Shown here: in pieces, positions 1 to 9,290 of the stretch
How the letters are laid out: every line of letters begins with the position of its first letter
How positions within the stretch are numbered: the first letter of the stretch is position 1
Assembly: GCA_021813585.1 (NCBI GenBank)
Contig: JAKAJV010000096.1
Location: 1-58,823, forward strand
Direction: 5' to 3'
DNA length: 58,823 bases
DNA from: Bacteroidota bacterium
GTDB lineage: Bacteria > Bacteroidota > Ignavibacteria > Ignavibacteriales > Ignavibacteriaceae
Translations under genes and position numbers: made by a program
Notes under the pieces: model-generated
The model's database searches: none
Told to the model about the DNA's origin: nothing
What the model saw: the letters and a program-made list of their open reading frames with translations, nothing else

Positions 1-1
1 G

Positions 2-133
2 CTGGCTTTAATTGAAATACCCCTGCTTATCCTAAGGGCACTGCTGGAAGAAAAGCTTCTCGAGAAAAATTTTAAAGACGCATTCTCCGCCTATAAAAAG
101 AAGAGCGGATTTATGTTTCCTTTTATCGGATAG
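2..133 (+). CDS. C-terminal fragment of an isoprenylcysteine carboxyl methyltransferase-like (ICMT/PEMT) membrane protein
   Basis: The open frame enters from the left edge and stops at TAG 131-133, leaving 43 residues. The fragment reads ...EIPLLILRALLEEKLLEKNF followed by a Tyr-Lys-rich segment and ends FPFIG. The pattern R-x-L-L-E-E-K-x-L, then F-x-x-A-(Y/F)-x-x-Y-x-K, then a closing (I/F)PF is the conserved C-terminus of the ICMT/phospholipid methyltransferase-like family, in which the charged segment follows the last membrane helix and carries part of the SAM site. Substrate cannot be judged from the tail. The amidase gene starts 21 bases downstream, so the two may be co-transcribed. Confidence 0.6.
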   Translation: MALIEIPLLILRALLEEKLLEKNFKDAFSAYKKKSGFMFPFIG

Positions 134-154
134 ATAATGCCGTAGCGTTTATAA

Positions 155-1711
155 ATGAATTTTAAAGTTGTCTTACTAATTTTCGTATTTATATCGGTCT
201 CTGCCGTAGCTCAGAATATTGATGAGCTGGCCGTAGTAAGAGACGGAGTAACAAAGTATGTGCCGGTGTACGATCGCGAGGGTACGGTTTACGCCGCCGT
301 TAAGCCGCTGGCCGACGCTCTGTCTGCAAATTATTTTTTTGATCCCGCCGCCGAAAAGATAGAAATATACTTTCCATCGTTCAACCTTTATATTACTGCG
401 AAGAATCCGTTTATTATACTTAAATCGAAGACCGGCGGAAGGGACCGCATTTATCAGCTGCCTACTTCAACATATCTTATCAACGACGGTTTGTTCATTC
501 CGCTTAAGTATTGCCTGGATATTTTAAAAGAAGCTTCCGGGTTGAATATGATGCTTACCTCCCCCGCTGTTTTAACAATAAGCGGAAAGGAAGCATTGCA
601 GGAAAGGCGCGAAGAGAATGTAATCCAGGGTTCCGGTCCGGAACATGATTTCGATATTTCAGGGCTTTCAATTAACGAGAAAGCTAACGGGACTCTGGTT
701 AGAGTTGTTTCCAGGAAGAGGATTTATTCATACGGCAGCAATTTTAAAAACGGTATATTAACCATCATACTAAGAAGAGTACAAGCAGATGTAAGCAAAA
801 TAGATATGCAGAACGGCGAGGGCCTTATAAAATGGGTACGGGCGCGGAACCTGAAAAACGATACCGAGCTTCAGTTTAATCTGAGGAAGGAATATACCTC
901 CAGCGAAGTTTTGAATGTGGACAACAGTAACGATATCCTGATAGCCTTGTACAGCAAATCCTTCGTGAATAATGTTAATAAGAACAAGGAAAAAGCCAAG
1001 TGGGACTTTAACGTAATTGTTATCGATCCCGGGCACGGCGGTAAAGATACAGGTACAATTGGCGTTGACGGCATAGAGGAAAAGAATATTAACCTTGCCA
1101 TAGGATTAAAGCTGGGGAAAGACTTGCAGGAACAGATGAAAGATGTGAAAGTTGTTTATACCAGAAAGACCGACAAGTTTGTTGAACTATACCGGCGCGG
1201 ACAAATTGCAAACGAGGCGGGCGGAAATCTGTTTATCTCAATCCACTGTAATGCAACTCCTAAAAAGCCAAGCGACGCAAACGGCTTTGAGGTTTATTTG
1301 CTTAGGCCCGGCAGAACCAAAGAGGCAATTTCAATTGCCGAGCGCGAGAACAGCGTTATTAAATATGAAGACAACCCGGCGCGTTATAAAAAACTAACCG
1401 ATGAAAATTTTATCCTGGTTAGCATGGCACAGTCTGCGTATATGAGATATTCTGAAAAATTTGCCGACCTGCTGGATAAAGAGTTCAGCAAAGATATTTC
1501 TATTGCGCCTAGGGGAGTTAAGCAGGCGGGGTTCTATGTTCTGGTGGGCGCATCAATGCCCAGTGTTTTAATTGAAACCGGGTTTCTGTCTAACCCGCGG
1601 GACGCTCATTATTTGAACAGCAAAACCGGGCAGGCTAAAATTGCAGAGGCCATTGTGCAGGCTATTAAACAATTTAGAAGTATTTACGAGAAGAATATTG
1701 AAGCTGAATGA
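155..1711 (+). CDS. Secreted N-acetylmuramoyl-L-alanine amidase (Amidase_3) with N-terminal accessory domains
   Basis: A 518-residue zinc amidase that would cleave the amide bond between MurNAc and the stem peptide of peptidoglycan in the periplasm, typically for daughter-cell separation. Residues 1-19 are a signal peptide ending VSAVAQ. Residues about 25-145 resemble the copper-amine-oxidase N-terminal-like domain found in amidases, and about 165-270 an AMIN-like beta domain that targets septal wall. The catalytic domain covers about 286-510: DPGHGGKDTG (His294), a Glu at 308/309, SIHCNA (His364) and VLIETGFLSN (Glu474) supply the zinc ligands and catalytic Glu. No regulatory helix blocking the site is obvious. 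The gene follows the methyltransferase fragment by 21 bases and is followed by an intrinsic terminator. It is longer than minimal AmiC because of the stalk domains. Confidence 0.9.
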   Translation: MNFKVVLLIFVFISVSAVAQNIDELAVVRDGVTKYVPVYDREGTVYAAVKPLADALSANYFFDPAAEKIEIYFPSFNLYITAKNPFIILKSKTGGRDRIYQLPTSTYLINDGLFIPLKYCLDILKEASGLNMMLTSPAVLTISGKEALQERREENVIQGSGPEHDFDISGLSINEKANGTLVRVVSRKRIYSYGSNFKNGILTIILRRVQADVSKIDMQNGEGLIKWVRARNLKNDTELQFNLRKEYTSSEVLNVDNSNDILIALYSKSFVNNVNKNKEKAKWDFNVIVIDPGHGGKDTGTIGVDGIEEKNINLAIGLKLGKDLQEQMKDVKVVYTRKTDKFVELYRRGQIANEAGGNLFISIHCNATPKKPSDANGFEVYLLRPGRTKEAISIAERENSVIKYEDNPARYKKLTDENFILVSMAQSAYMRYSEKFADLLDKEFSKDISIAPRGVKQAGFYVLVGASMPSVLIETGFLSNPRDAHYLNSKTGQAKIAEAIVQAIKQFRSIYEKNIEAE

Positions 1712-1865
1712 TTCGTAATTATCACTAGCCATAAAGTTTGCCGTTCGGCACACCAATAAAGCCATCCGTGTATTAAAGTCGTTTAAAACTTGACATAAGG
1801 CATTTGACATATTAAGTTTGGAAACCCAAAATACAAATGTAGTTTCCTTGGTGTATTGAATTGAC

Positions 1866-1894
1866 AAAAAAAGCAGATTTAAGCTGCTTTTTTT
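1866..1894 (+). terminator. Intrinsic terminator between the amidase gene and the tetR-efflux operon
   Basis: An A-tract, a short AGCAG/CTGCT stem with a 7-base loop (72-76 pairing with 84-88 of this block) and a run of seven T. The A-tract can extend the stem, so it could work on both strands. It lies between the amidase stop and the tetR start. Confidence 0.6.
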
Positions 1895-1949
1895 AGCCGG
1901 ATAAGGAAACTCTAAATACCTAAATAGTTTTTAAGGTGGAAAGGTCAGA

Positions 1950-2609
1950 ATGATGCTAGAGGAAAACGAAATAAAGGAAAGAATTTTAGCGTCTGCCGAG
2001 GAAATGTTTCTCAAGCACGGCTTTGCTAAGGTAACAATGGATGAAATTGCTTCCAGCCTTGGAATGAGCAAGAAAACGCTTTATAAATTCTTTTCGGGTA
2101 AAGAAAATCTTGTTAAGGAATTGATAATTAATAGGCAGTGTGAATCGGAAAATTATATAAACGGGATATGGATGAATGCGGAACTGGATTTTGTAGGCAA
2201 GCTGAAAAAAATGATGGACTACCTCGGCGCGCAGTCGTCAAAATTAAGAAGCCCGTTATTCGATGACCTGAGAAAAAGCATGCCGGAAGTGTGGATGGAA
2301 ACCCACGTTCTAAAGAAAATAAAAAGCTTTCAAAAAGCTGCCGACGTATTAAAGCTCGGCATACAGGATAAAATCTTTAGAAATGACATGGGGATGGATA
2401 TAGTGATGTTGATGTTTACTAGCGCCGTAGAATCTTTAATGAATCCCGAAACGCTGTCTCAAATACCCTATACCGGGAGTCAGGTAATTGAAACAATATT
2501 CAAAGTAATTTTTGAAGGCATATTAACAGAGGAAGGAAGAGCAAAGTATGTGTCGTATCAACCTGAAGAAAAAAAATTAGAGGAGAAAATATCGAATGAA
2601 AAATTATAG
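1950..2609 (+). CDS. TetR-family transcriptional regulator of the efflux operon
   Basis: A 219-residue one-component regulator. The N-terminal helix-turn-helix (about residues 10-55) has the TetR signature: T-M-D-E-I-A-S-S-L-G-M-S, then K-K-T-L-Y-K-F-F, followed by K-E-N-L. The remaining helical part is the ligand-binding and dimerisation domain and is not assignable to a ligand. It is the first gene of the TolC/adaptor/RND operon and its end overlaps the TolC start by 14 bases, so it is co-transcribed and translationally coupled; local autoregulation by a pump substrate is the usual arrangement. A second in-frame ATG follows the first directly (1953); a purine-rich AAGGTGGAAAGG stretch lies just upstream. 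Confidence 0.9.
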   Translation: MMLEENEIKERILASAEEMFLKHGFAKVTMDEIASSLGMSKKTLYKFFSGKENLVKELIINRQCESENYINGIWMNAELDFVGKLKKMMDYLGAQSSKLRSPLFDDLRKSMPEVWMETHVLKKIKSFQKAADVLKLGIQDKIFRNDMGMDIVMLMFTSAVESLMNPETLSQIPYTGSQVIETIFKVIFEGILTEEGRAKYVSYQPEEKKLEEKISNEKL

Positions 2610-3936
2610 AATTTATTGCGCCGTTATAATATTAATTACTCTTATATCCGGCACAAAGCTGTTAGCGCAGGAACAGAGGACATTAACGTTGGAACAAAGC
2701 CTGCAGATCGGTTTGCAGAACAGCAGGCAGCTTCACGCATCGCTTATGAAGACGAAGCTTGCAGAAGCGCAGGCAAAGGAAGTAGGAGCCTCCCGGTTTG
2801 CATCGCTTAACTTCGGCGCTACTTATACAAGGTTAAGCAGCGTACCGCCGTTCGAGATCTCTTTCCCGCCGCTTATTCCGAAACCGATAACAATATCACC
2901 TACTGTTCTGGATAATTATAATTTAAAATTGTCGCTTCAGCAGCCGTTGTTTACCGGCTTTAAGCTGCAAAGCAGCTACGATGCGGCAAAGCTTAATGCT
3001 GCGGCTTCGAATATGGATTACTCGCAGGCAGAGCAGGACTTGTTCCTTAATATTAAGAATGCCTACTGGAGCCTGTTCAAGGTACTGCAGATGCAAAATG
3101 TTATTGAAGATGAAATTCATACTGTTAAGGCTCATCTTGAAGATGTGCAGAATTTTTATAAACAGGGCCTGGCCACAAAAAATGACGTTCTTAAAATCCA
3201 GGTGCAGCTTTCGCAGGCTGAGCTTCAGAAGATTGATGCAAACAATAATGTGAAGCTTGCAATGCTTAGTCTTAACAATGTGCTGGGTCTGCCGCTTGAT
3301 ACTAAGATTACACTGGCCGATTCGGTCTCGATGAATGACCTTACCACCGAGAATAAAAGCGTGGATGAGCTTGTTAACGAAGCGATGAAAAACCGGCCGG
3401 AGCTTAAGGCGATGAATCTTAGGATTGATGCTTCATCGATGCAGATTACAGCTGCAAAGGGCGATTGGTTCCCGCAGCTTTTTGTGGCCGGAGAGTACGA
3501 CTACTCAAAGCCGAATCAGAGGCTTGTCCCTACTCAGGACAAATTTTACGGAACCTGGAATGTAAGCGTCGGTGTAACCTACGATCTATGGAACTGGGGT
3601 GCTACTGTAGACAGGACCGAACAGGCAGAAGCAAACTATGAGCAGGCAAAGGACAATTCCAAGCTTCTTAAGGATGCAGTTACGCTGGATGTAAACCAAA
3701 GCTATTTGAACCTGGAGAAATCGCGCCAGAAGGTTACGGTTTCCAAAGAGAATGTAAAACAGGCCGAAGAGAACTACAGGATTACCGACGAGCGGTTTAA
3801 ACAAGGTTTAACACTTAACTCAGAACTGCTAGATGCGGAAGTTGCGTTAACACAGGCCAAAACAGATTATGTTCAATCGTTAGTAGACTATGAACTATCC
3901 GTTGCTAAAATGGACAGGGCATTGGGAATTAAATAA
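2596..3936 (+). CDS. TolC-family outer-membrane efflux protein
   Basis: 446 residues with a signal peptide (about 1-24, ending LLAQ). Two outer-membrane-efflux repeats follow, rich in alpha-helical heptads, with the usual L-T-L-E-Q-S-L opening and the repeat starts near residues 25 and 235. The second half ends with the family motif pattern in which long helices run Y-x-(Q/L)-A-x-x-x-Y. It would form the trimeric channel through the outer membrane for the RND pump encoded downstream. It overlaps the tetR end by 14 bases, and the adaptor gene follows after 23 bases. Confidence 0.93.
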   Translation: MKNYRIYCAVIILITLISGTKLLAQEQRTLTLEQSLQIGLQNSRQLHASLMKTKLAEAQAKEVGASRFASLNFGATYTRLSSVPPFEISFPPLIPKPITISPTVLDNYNLKLSLQQPLFTGFKLQSSYDAAKLNAAASNMDYSQAEQDLFLNIKNAYWSLFKVLQMQNVIEDEIHTVKAHLEDVQNFYKQGLATKNDVLKIQVQLSQAELQKIDANNNVKLAMLSLNNVLGLPLDTKITLADSVSMNDLTTENKSVDELVNEAMKNRPELKAMNLRIDASSMQITAAKGDWFPQLFVAGEYDYSKPNQRLVPTQDKFYGTWNVSVGVTYDLWNWGATVDRTEQAEANYEQAKDNSKLLKDAVTLDVNQSYLNLEKSRQKVTVSKENVKQAEENYRITDERFKQGLTLNSELLDAEVALTQAKTDYVQSLVDYELSVAKMDRALGIK

Positions 3937-3959
3937 TTTAAAATTCAAAGGGAATTAAA

Positions 3960-5009
3960 ATGAAGAAAGCTAGAATATTTATAATCTTAATTGTAACCTT
4001 TGCTGCTATAGTTGCAATATTACTCCACAACAGATCGCAGATTAAAGCGGCGGAAAATGTTGTAAAAATAAACTCGTACCCGGTTAACGTGGATACTGTA
4101 GCCGATAAGTATTTAACAAGAAATCTTAACCTGGTAGGAACCATACAGGCCAATAACGACGTACCTATTATTGCAGAGGCGCAAGGCAAGGTTACAAATG
4201 TTTATGCCCGCGTGGGCGACTATAAGCAGGCGGGCTCTACATTAATCCAACTGGATAATGTGCTGGAACAGGCGGCTTTTAAAACTGCCGAGGTAAATTA
4301 CGACAAGACACAGAAAGATTATGCAAGATATCAATCGCTGTATAAAGAAAAGTCGGCTACCGATGCCCAGTTGGAATCGGCCAAGCTTGCAATGCAGTCC
4401 GCCGATGCACAGTATATTGTAGCCAAGCGCAATTTTGAAAACACTAAAATTACTACTCCCATATCGGGCATAGTAACATCGCGCAATGTTGACTTCGGCG
4501 ATTACGTCTCCAATCATGCGCTAGTTGCGGAAGTGGTTGATATTGCGACGCTAAAAGTAATGGCTAATGTTGCCGAGCTTGATGTTTTTAATATGAAGCC
4601 CGGAGACAAGGTGAATATAACCACCGATGTGTATCCCGGTGTTACATTCGAGGGAAGGATAAAGACAATTTCCGATAAGGGAGATGCGGCGCATACCTAT
4701 CCGGTTGAAGTGGATTTGAGCAACAGTAAAGAGCATCCGTTAAAGGCCGGAATGTTTGCGCATATTATCTTCACTTCCGTTTCTAAAAACAAATCTCTTG
4801 TAATTCCCCGCGATGCACTACTTGGCAGCGTTAAGGACGCGCAGGTTTTTGTTGTTAATGACGGTGTTGCAAAACTGCGGAGCCTGGTTGTCGGCAGCTC
4901 TTCAAACAATTATCTGGAAGTTCTTTCCGGCTTAAAGCAAGGCGATATAGTTGTTGTGAACGGCCAGAATAACTTAAAAGAGAATTACAAAGTGCAGATA
5001 CTTAAGTAA
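3960..5009 (+). CDS. RND efflux periplasmic adaptor (membrane fusion protein, HlyD/AcrA type)
   Basis: 349 residues. An N-terminal hydrophobic helix (about 4-21) without a lipobox cysteine suggests membrane anchoring by an uncleaved helix. The lipoyl-like/barrel-sandwich halves are visible around PIIAEAQGKVTNVYARVGD and ITTPISGIVTSRNVDFGDYV, separated by a short coiled-coil hairpin (about 105-160), followed by a beta-barrel and membrane-proximal domain. The adaptor bridges the inner-membrane transporter and the TolC-like channel. It lies 23 bases after the TolC gene and 53 bases before the permease. Confidence 0.93.
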   Translation: MKKARIFIILIVTFAAIVAILLHNRSQIKAAENVVKINSYPVNVDTVADKYLTRNLNLVGTIQANNDVPIIAEAQGKVTNVYARVGDYKQAGSTLIQLDNVLEQAAFKTAEVNYDKTQKDYARYQSLYKEKSATDAQLESAKLAMQSADAQYIVAKRNFENTKITTPISGIVTSRNVDFGDYVSNHALVAEVVDIATLKVMANVAELDVFNMKPGDKVNITTDVYPGVTFEGRIKTISDKGDAAHTYPVEVDLSNSKEHPLKAGMFAHIIFTSVSKNKSLVIPRDALLGSVKDAQVFVVNDGVAKLRSLVVGSSSNNYLEVLSGLKQGDIVVVNGQNNLKENYKVQILK

Positions 5010-5062
5010 TTCTTCTTTAACAATCAGAAGATAAAACGGAAAATTATATTAGGAGATTTTAA

Positions 5063-8000
5063 ATGACTATTACGGAACTTTCAATTAAACGGCCGTCGCT
5101 GGTTATAGTGGTATTTTCAGCGCTGGTATTGCTGGGCATATACAGCTATACCCAGCTTAACTACGAGCTGCTGCCCAAGATAACTCCCCCTGTAATTACA
5201 ATTACTACTGTTTATCCCGGTGCATCGCCCAATGAAGTAGAGACCTCGGTAACAAAGCCTATTGAAGATGCTATTTCAACATTAGACCAAATAGACAATG
5301 TAAGCTCAACTTCGGGCGAAGGGATCTCATTTGTTATTATCCAGCTGCAGCAGTCGGCGGATGTAGATATCTCGCTGGAGAACGCTCAAAGAAAAATAAA
5401 CCAGATAATAAATACGCTTCCTACTGAAACCAAGACGCCGGTACTTTCCAAATTTGCTCTTGACGAACTGCCGGTATTAAGGATGGGCGTTACAAGCAAT
5501 ATGCCCGCCAAAGAATTCTACCAGTTCGTAGTTGATAGGATACAGCCTAGGCTTTCCAAGATAGCGGGCGTAGGCCAAATTACACTTGTCGGCGGTGAAG
5601 AAAGAGAAATAAAAGTAAACCTTGACGAGGATAAGATTCGTGCTTACGGTCTGTCCGTCCTTCAGGTAGTTCAGGCGGTTCAATCATCGAATATTGACTT
5701 CCCGGCAGGCAATATTAAAAGCCAAACCAACCAGTTTGTAGTGCGGCTTGCAGGTAAGTTCTCGTCGCTAAGCTCGCTTAGGAACTTGGTTGTTGCGCAC
5801 CTGCCGAACGGCAGCAATATTAGGCTTAGCGATATAGCGGAAGTTGAAGACGGAGTAAAGGACCCCGAAAGCATAAGCAGGATTAACGGGGTAACTTCAA
5901 TAGGAATGCTTGTACAAAAGCAGACGGATGCCAACTCGGTTGACGTAAGCCGTCTTGTTAAGCTGGAAATGAATAAAATAGAGAAGGACTACAAGGCTTA
6001 TAATGTTAAATTCAATATAGCGCAGGATGAATCCAGGTTTACTATCGACGCAGCAAACGGCGTTAAGTTCGACCTGGCCCTGGCGGTAGTGCTGGTTGCA
6101 ATAGTTATGCTATTTTTCCTGCACAGCATCAGAAATTCGTTTATTGTTATGATGGCAATACCTTGCTCGCTTATATCAACCTTTACGGTAATGCTGCTGT
6201 TCGGCTACACGTTAAACCTGATGACCTTGCTTGGATTATCGCTTGTAGTAGGATTCCTTGTGGATGACTCCATCGTCGTTCTAGAAAATATTTACCATCA
6301 TCTGGAAAAAGGAGAAGACAGAAAATCTGCAGCAGTAAAAGGAAGGAACGAGATAGGATTTGCAGCTCTGGCAATTACTATGGTAGACGTGGTAATTTAT
6401 GTTCCACTAGCGCTTACCGGCGGCTTAATCGGAAACATCTTAAAGGAATTTGCGGTAGTAGTTGTTATTTCCACTCTGCTCAGCTTGTTTGTCTCCTTTA
6501 CTGTAACACCTCTGCTTGCCTCAAGAATAGGTAAGCTTGAGAAGCTGGCCGGCAGGACGATTATAGGAAAATTCGCCATCTGGTTTGAGAAAGGGTTCCG
6601 CTCATTAACGGACAGCTATATCAGCATACTTAAGTGGTCGCTTGTAAATAAGTGGAAGGTGATAGTTATAGCCCTGGTATTGTTTATTGCCTCGCTGGCT
6701 CTGGTTCCTGCGGGTTTTATCGGCGCGGAATTTATGACGCAAACCGACCAGGGAGAGATTGCGGTTATACTGGAAATGCCGCTGGGCTATACTCTGGAGA
6801 ATACAAACTTTGCAACACAAAAGGTTGAGAATTATATAAAGAATTTACCCGAAGTAAAAAATTTATTTGTTACGGTCGGCGCTTCAAACGAAGGACTGGT
6901 CGGGCAGTATTCCAACAACGTTTCGGAACTGGACGTAACTCTGGTGCCTAAGGATGAAAGAAGCAAATCGACAGACCGGATAGGTAATGAAATTAAGGAA
7001 ATGGTTAACAGCATTCCGGGAGTAAAGGTGCGTATAAACCCGATAGGAATATTCGGTACTGCAAACCAAACGCCTATCCAGCTTATTGTAAGCGGGCCCA
7101 ACAGGGACGATGTTCAGAAAGCTGCGGAGATAGTTGAAGGCGTTGTTAAAAAAATTCCCGGCACCGCAGATGTAAGGCTTTCATCGGAAGACGGAAACCC
7201 TGAAACGCGCGTGGATATTGACAGGCAGAAGCTGGCCGATTACAATCTTTCGATTGCGGACGTAGGCTCGGCTCTCAACGTGGCGCTGCAAGGCAACGAT
7301 GATTCTAAGTTTAGAGACGGCGACGACGACTACGATATAAAGATCTCTCTAGATAAATTCGACAGGTCTAAAATTTCGGATATTAAAGATTTAACTTTCG
7401 TAAACAAATACGGCCAGTCAATCCAGCTTCAGCAGTTTGCTAGCGTTTACCAAACTACCGGCCCGACAAAATTAATGCGCAACAATAGGATACCTGCCGT
7501 AACTGTTTATTCTCAGGTTGCAGGCAGGCCTTCCGGAAGCATCGGGCAGGATATTAAGAATGCACTGGCCAAGACAGCTTTGCCCAAAGCAGTGGATATA
7601 GCGTATTGGGGAGATTTGAAAAACCAGTCCGATTCATTCGGAAGCCTGGGTGTAGCTCTGCTGGCTGCTATAATCTTCGTTTACATGGTAATGGTTGCAT
7701 TGTACGATTCGTTCTCCGATCCGTTCGTAATTTTGTTTTCCATTCCGATGGCGATGATAGGCGCCCTGCTGGCTCTGGCATTGACGATGAAATCGTTAAA
7801 TATATTTTCCATACTCGGTATAATAATGCTTATCGGTCTTGTAGGTAAAAATGCAATACTGCTGGTGGACAGGGCAAACCAGCGCAAGAGAGAAGGCGAG
7901 TCTACGTTCAATGCATTGATTGACGCAGGCAGAGACAGAATAAGACCGATCATGATGACGACCTCGGCAATGATTTTCGGTATGCTTCCAATAGCAACCT

Positions 8001-8203
8001 CACTGGATGCGGGCTCGGAATGGAAATCGGGACTTGCATGGGCGATTATAGGGGGCTTAATAAGCTCAATGTTCTTAACTCTTATTCTTGTGCCGGTAAT
8101 ATATATGAAAGTTGAAACCTGGCGCGTAACTTTTCCCGCTTTCATTCGCAGACTGTTCGGTAAGAAAAAAACTGAAGAACAGTTGGGATTTGAAGGGAAA
8201 TAA
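5063..8203 (+). CDS. RND-superfamily efflux permease (AcrB/HAE1 type)
   Basis: A full-length 1046-residue proton-driven transporter. It opens MTITELSIKRPSLVIVVFSA with the first membrane helix, has two large periplasmic loops (after TM1 and TM7) and 12 predicted membrane helices. The TM4 proton-relay pair is visible as two adjacent aspartates in GFLVDDSIVVLEN, and the second half repeats the layout with LIGLVGKNAILLVD. Opening PGASPNEVE and the GSIGQDI region fit the drug-exporter branch (HAE1) rather than the metal-exporting CusA branch. Substrate is not deducible. RBS AGGAG is 7 bases before the ATG. Last gene of the tetR-tolC-adaptor-permease operon, followed by a strong hairpin. Confidence 0.95.
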   Translation: MTITELSIKRPSLVIVVFSALVLLGIYSYTQLNYELLPKITPPVITITTVYPGASPNEVETSVTKPIEDAISTLDQIDNVSSTSGEGISFVIIQLQQSADVDISLENAQRKINQIINTLPTETKTPVLSKFALDELPVLRMGVTSNMPAKEFYQFVVDRIQPRLSKIAGVGQITLVGGEEREIKVNLDEDKIRAYGLSVLQVVQAVQSSNIDFPAGNIKSQTNQFVVRLAGKFSSLSSLRNLVVAHLPNGSNIRLSDIAEVEDGVKDPESISRINGVTSIGMLVQKQTDANSVDVSRLVKLEMNKIEKDYKAYNVKFNIAQDESRFTIDAANGVKFDLALAVVLVAIVMLFFLHSIRNSFIVMMAIPCSLISTFTVMLLFGYTLNLMTLLGLSLVVGFLVDDSIVVLENIYHHLEKGEDRKSAAVKGRNEIGFAALAITMVDVVIYVPLALTGGLIGNILKEFAVVVVISTLLSLFVSFTVTPLLASRIGKLEKLAGRTIIGKFAIWFEKGFRSLTDSYISILKWSLVNKWKVIVIALVLFIASLALVPAGFIGAEFMTQTDQGEIAVILEMPLGYTLENTNFATQKVENYIKNLPEVKNLFVTVGASNEGLVGQYSNNVSELDVTLVPKDERSKSTDRIGNEIKEMVNSIPGVKVRINPIGIFGTANQTPIQLIVSGPNRDDVQKAAEIVEGVVKKIPGTADVRLSSEDGNPETRVDIDRQKLADYNLSIADVGSALNVALQGNDDSKFRDGDDDYDIKISLDKFDRSKISDIKDLTFVNKYGQSIQLQQFASVYQTTGPTKLMRNNRIPAVTVYSQVAGRPSGSIGQDIKNALAKTALPKAVDIAYWGDLKNQSDSFGSLGVALLAAIIFVYMVMVALYDSFSDPFVILFSIPMAMIGALLALALTMKSLNIFSILGIIMLIGLVGKNAILLVDRANQRKREGESTFNALIDAGRDRIRPIMMTTSAMIFGMLPIATSLDAGSEWKSGLAWAIIGGLISSMFLTLILVPVIYMKVETWRVTFPAFIRRLFGKKKTEEQLGFEGK

Positions 8204-8241
8204 TTTTTGGGCCTGAGCTAGGCACTATAAAAATTCCTGAT

Positions 8242-8291
8242 AAGCTTAGAGTAACAACGCGGCTGCAGCTGCGTAAAACTCTAAGCTTTTT
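8242..8291 (+). terminator. Long hairpin terminator of the efflux operon
   Basis: A perfect 11-base stem (AAGCTTAGAGT at 8242-8252 with ACTCTAAGCTT at 8278-8288) enclosing a second self-complementary element (ACGC...GCGT around an inner GGCTGCAGCT), followed by a T run. The rest of the 413-base gap up to the Rieske gene holds one more inverted repeat and no supportable gene. Confidence 0.7.
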
Positions 8292-8457
8292 TCTATAAGC
8301 AGCCGGCAGTAAGGCTGCTGTCTCGTCATAAACAAAATCTTCAATAGAAAAAATAATCTTCATCCTATAGCCGGCAATTTCTGTGTTCAGCATCATTATG
8401 CTTAAATAACGACCTTGATACTGCGGCGCTTAAAAAATATGTTTGATCCTAAATTTT

Positions 8458-8540
8458 AATCAAGGCCCCGAACATTACAATTGAAAATAGATGACCGTGT
8501 TATTGCTTTCCCAAGATGCTGATGATTCGGGGCTTTGATT
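8458..8540. repeat. 15-base inverted repeat with 53-base loop upstream of the Rieske gene
   Basis: AATCAAGGCCCCGAA (8458-8472) pairs with TTCGGGGCTTTGATT (8526-8540) with a single G:T wobble. The spacer is 53 bases. It could be a small mobile repeat or a structured leader/terminator; no T-run terminator lies inside, but TTGTTTGTATTTTTT follows the right arm, so rho-independent termination is possible. Confidence 0.5.
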
Positions 8541-8616
8541 GTTTGTATTTTTTGATGCGGACAAAAAATAATTAAAACATCATAATCATTTTTTATAACA
8601 AGCGGAGTTAGAATTA

Positions 8617-9093
8617 ATGAAAATATCAAGAAGGGAGTTCTTTACAAAGACTATTCAGGGGGCGGCAATAATTGCAGTACCGGCTGTTCTCGGATCGGTC
8701 CTGGAAAGCTGCAGCCAGTCCAACCCGGCAATGCCGTCTTCTGCAGCCGGATTGGCGACAATAAATGTAACACCGAATAACAACACGATAGCTCTGGATA
8801 TAAATTCTTCGTCGCCTTTGGCAAACGTCGGCAGTGCGGCGCTTGTACAGTTTTCAAGCGGCTCATTACTCGTAGACAGGCCCGGGAAGAGCACCTTCAA
8901 CGCGCTGTCTTCAGTATGCACGCACCAGGGCTGTATAATAAGCAACTACGACGCGCCCAGCCAGCAGTTTATTTGCCCCTGTCACGGCTCAAGGTTCTCC
9001 AACAGCGGACAGGTAACGCAGGGACCGGCAGGAGCCCCGCTAACTCAATACCAATCCCAGTTTATAAACAACCAGCTAATAATAAAAATTTGA
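8617..9093 (+). CDS. Tat-exported Rieske [2Fe-2S] protein
   Basis: 158 residues. The N-terminus SRREFF followed by a hydrophobic stretch is a twin-arginine signal; LESC at about 29-32 could be a weak lipobox or simply the region near cleavage. The Rieske centre is complete: C101-T-H103-Q-G-C106 and C120-P-C122-H123-G-S, giving two Cys and two His cluster ligands plus the disulfide pair Cys106/Cys122, as in bc1/b6f Rieske proteins and arsenite-oxidase small subunits. No cytochrome b or partner gene lies beside it, so it is an orphan periplasmic electron carrier whose partner cannot be named. The central region is short and Asn/Ser-rich. The start follows GCGGAGTTAGAATTA. Confidence 0.9.
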   Translation: MKISRREFFTKTIQGAAIIAVPAVLGSVLESCSQSNPAMPSSAAGLATINVTPNNNTIALDINSSSPLANVGSAALVQFSSGSLLVDRPGKSTFNALSSVCTHQGCIISNYDAPSQQFICPCHGSRFSNSGQVTQGPAGAPLTQYQSQFINNQLIIKI

Positions 9094-9290
9094 ACCGGAT
9101 CGGTTAAAAGATTTGCAGGTCACCGGAAGATTTATTTGAAACCGGGCGCACGTCTGTTATTAAATTAAAATTTTATATTCGCCGTTAACTTCTGCACGAG
9201 CGGTTTTTATTTGGAGAAATCAGACCGGCTTCAGACAGAATCAATTCAACTAAAAATTTTTAAGTACCTGCATTAAGATACGGAGGATTT

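Noticed and set aside
7681-8145. 154-residue minus-strand frame in the RND permease
   Set aside because: Antisense to conserved transmembrane segments of the permease.
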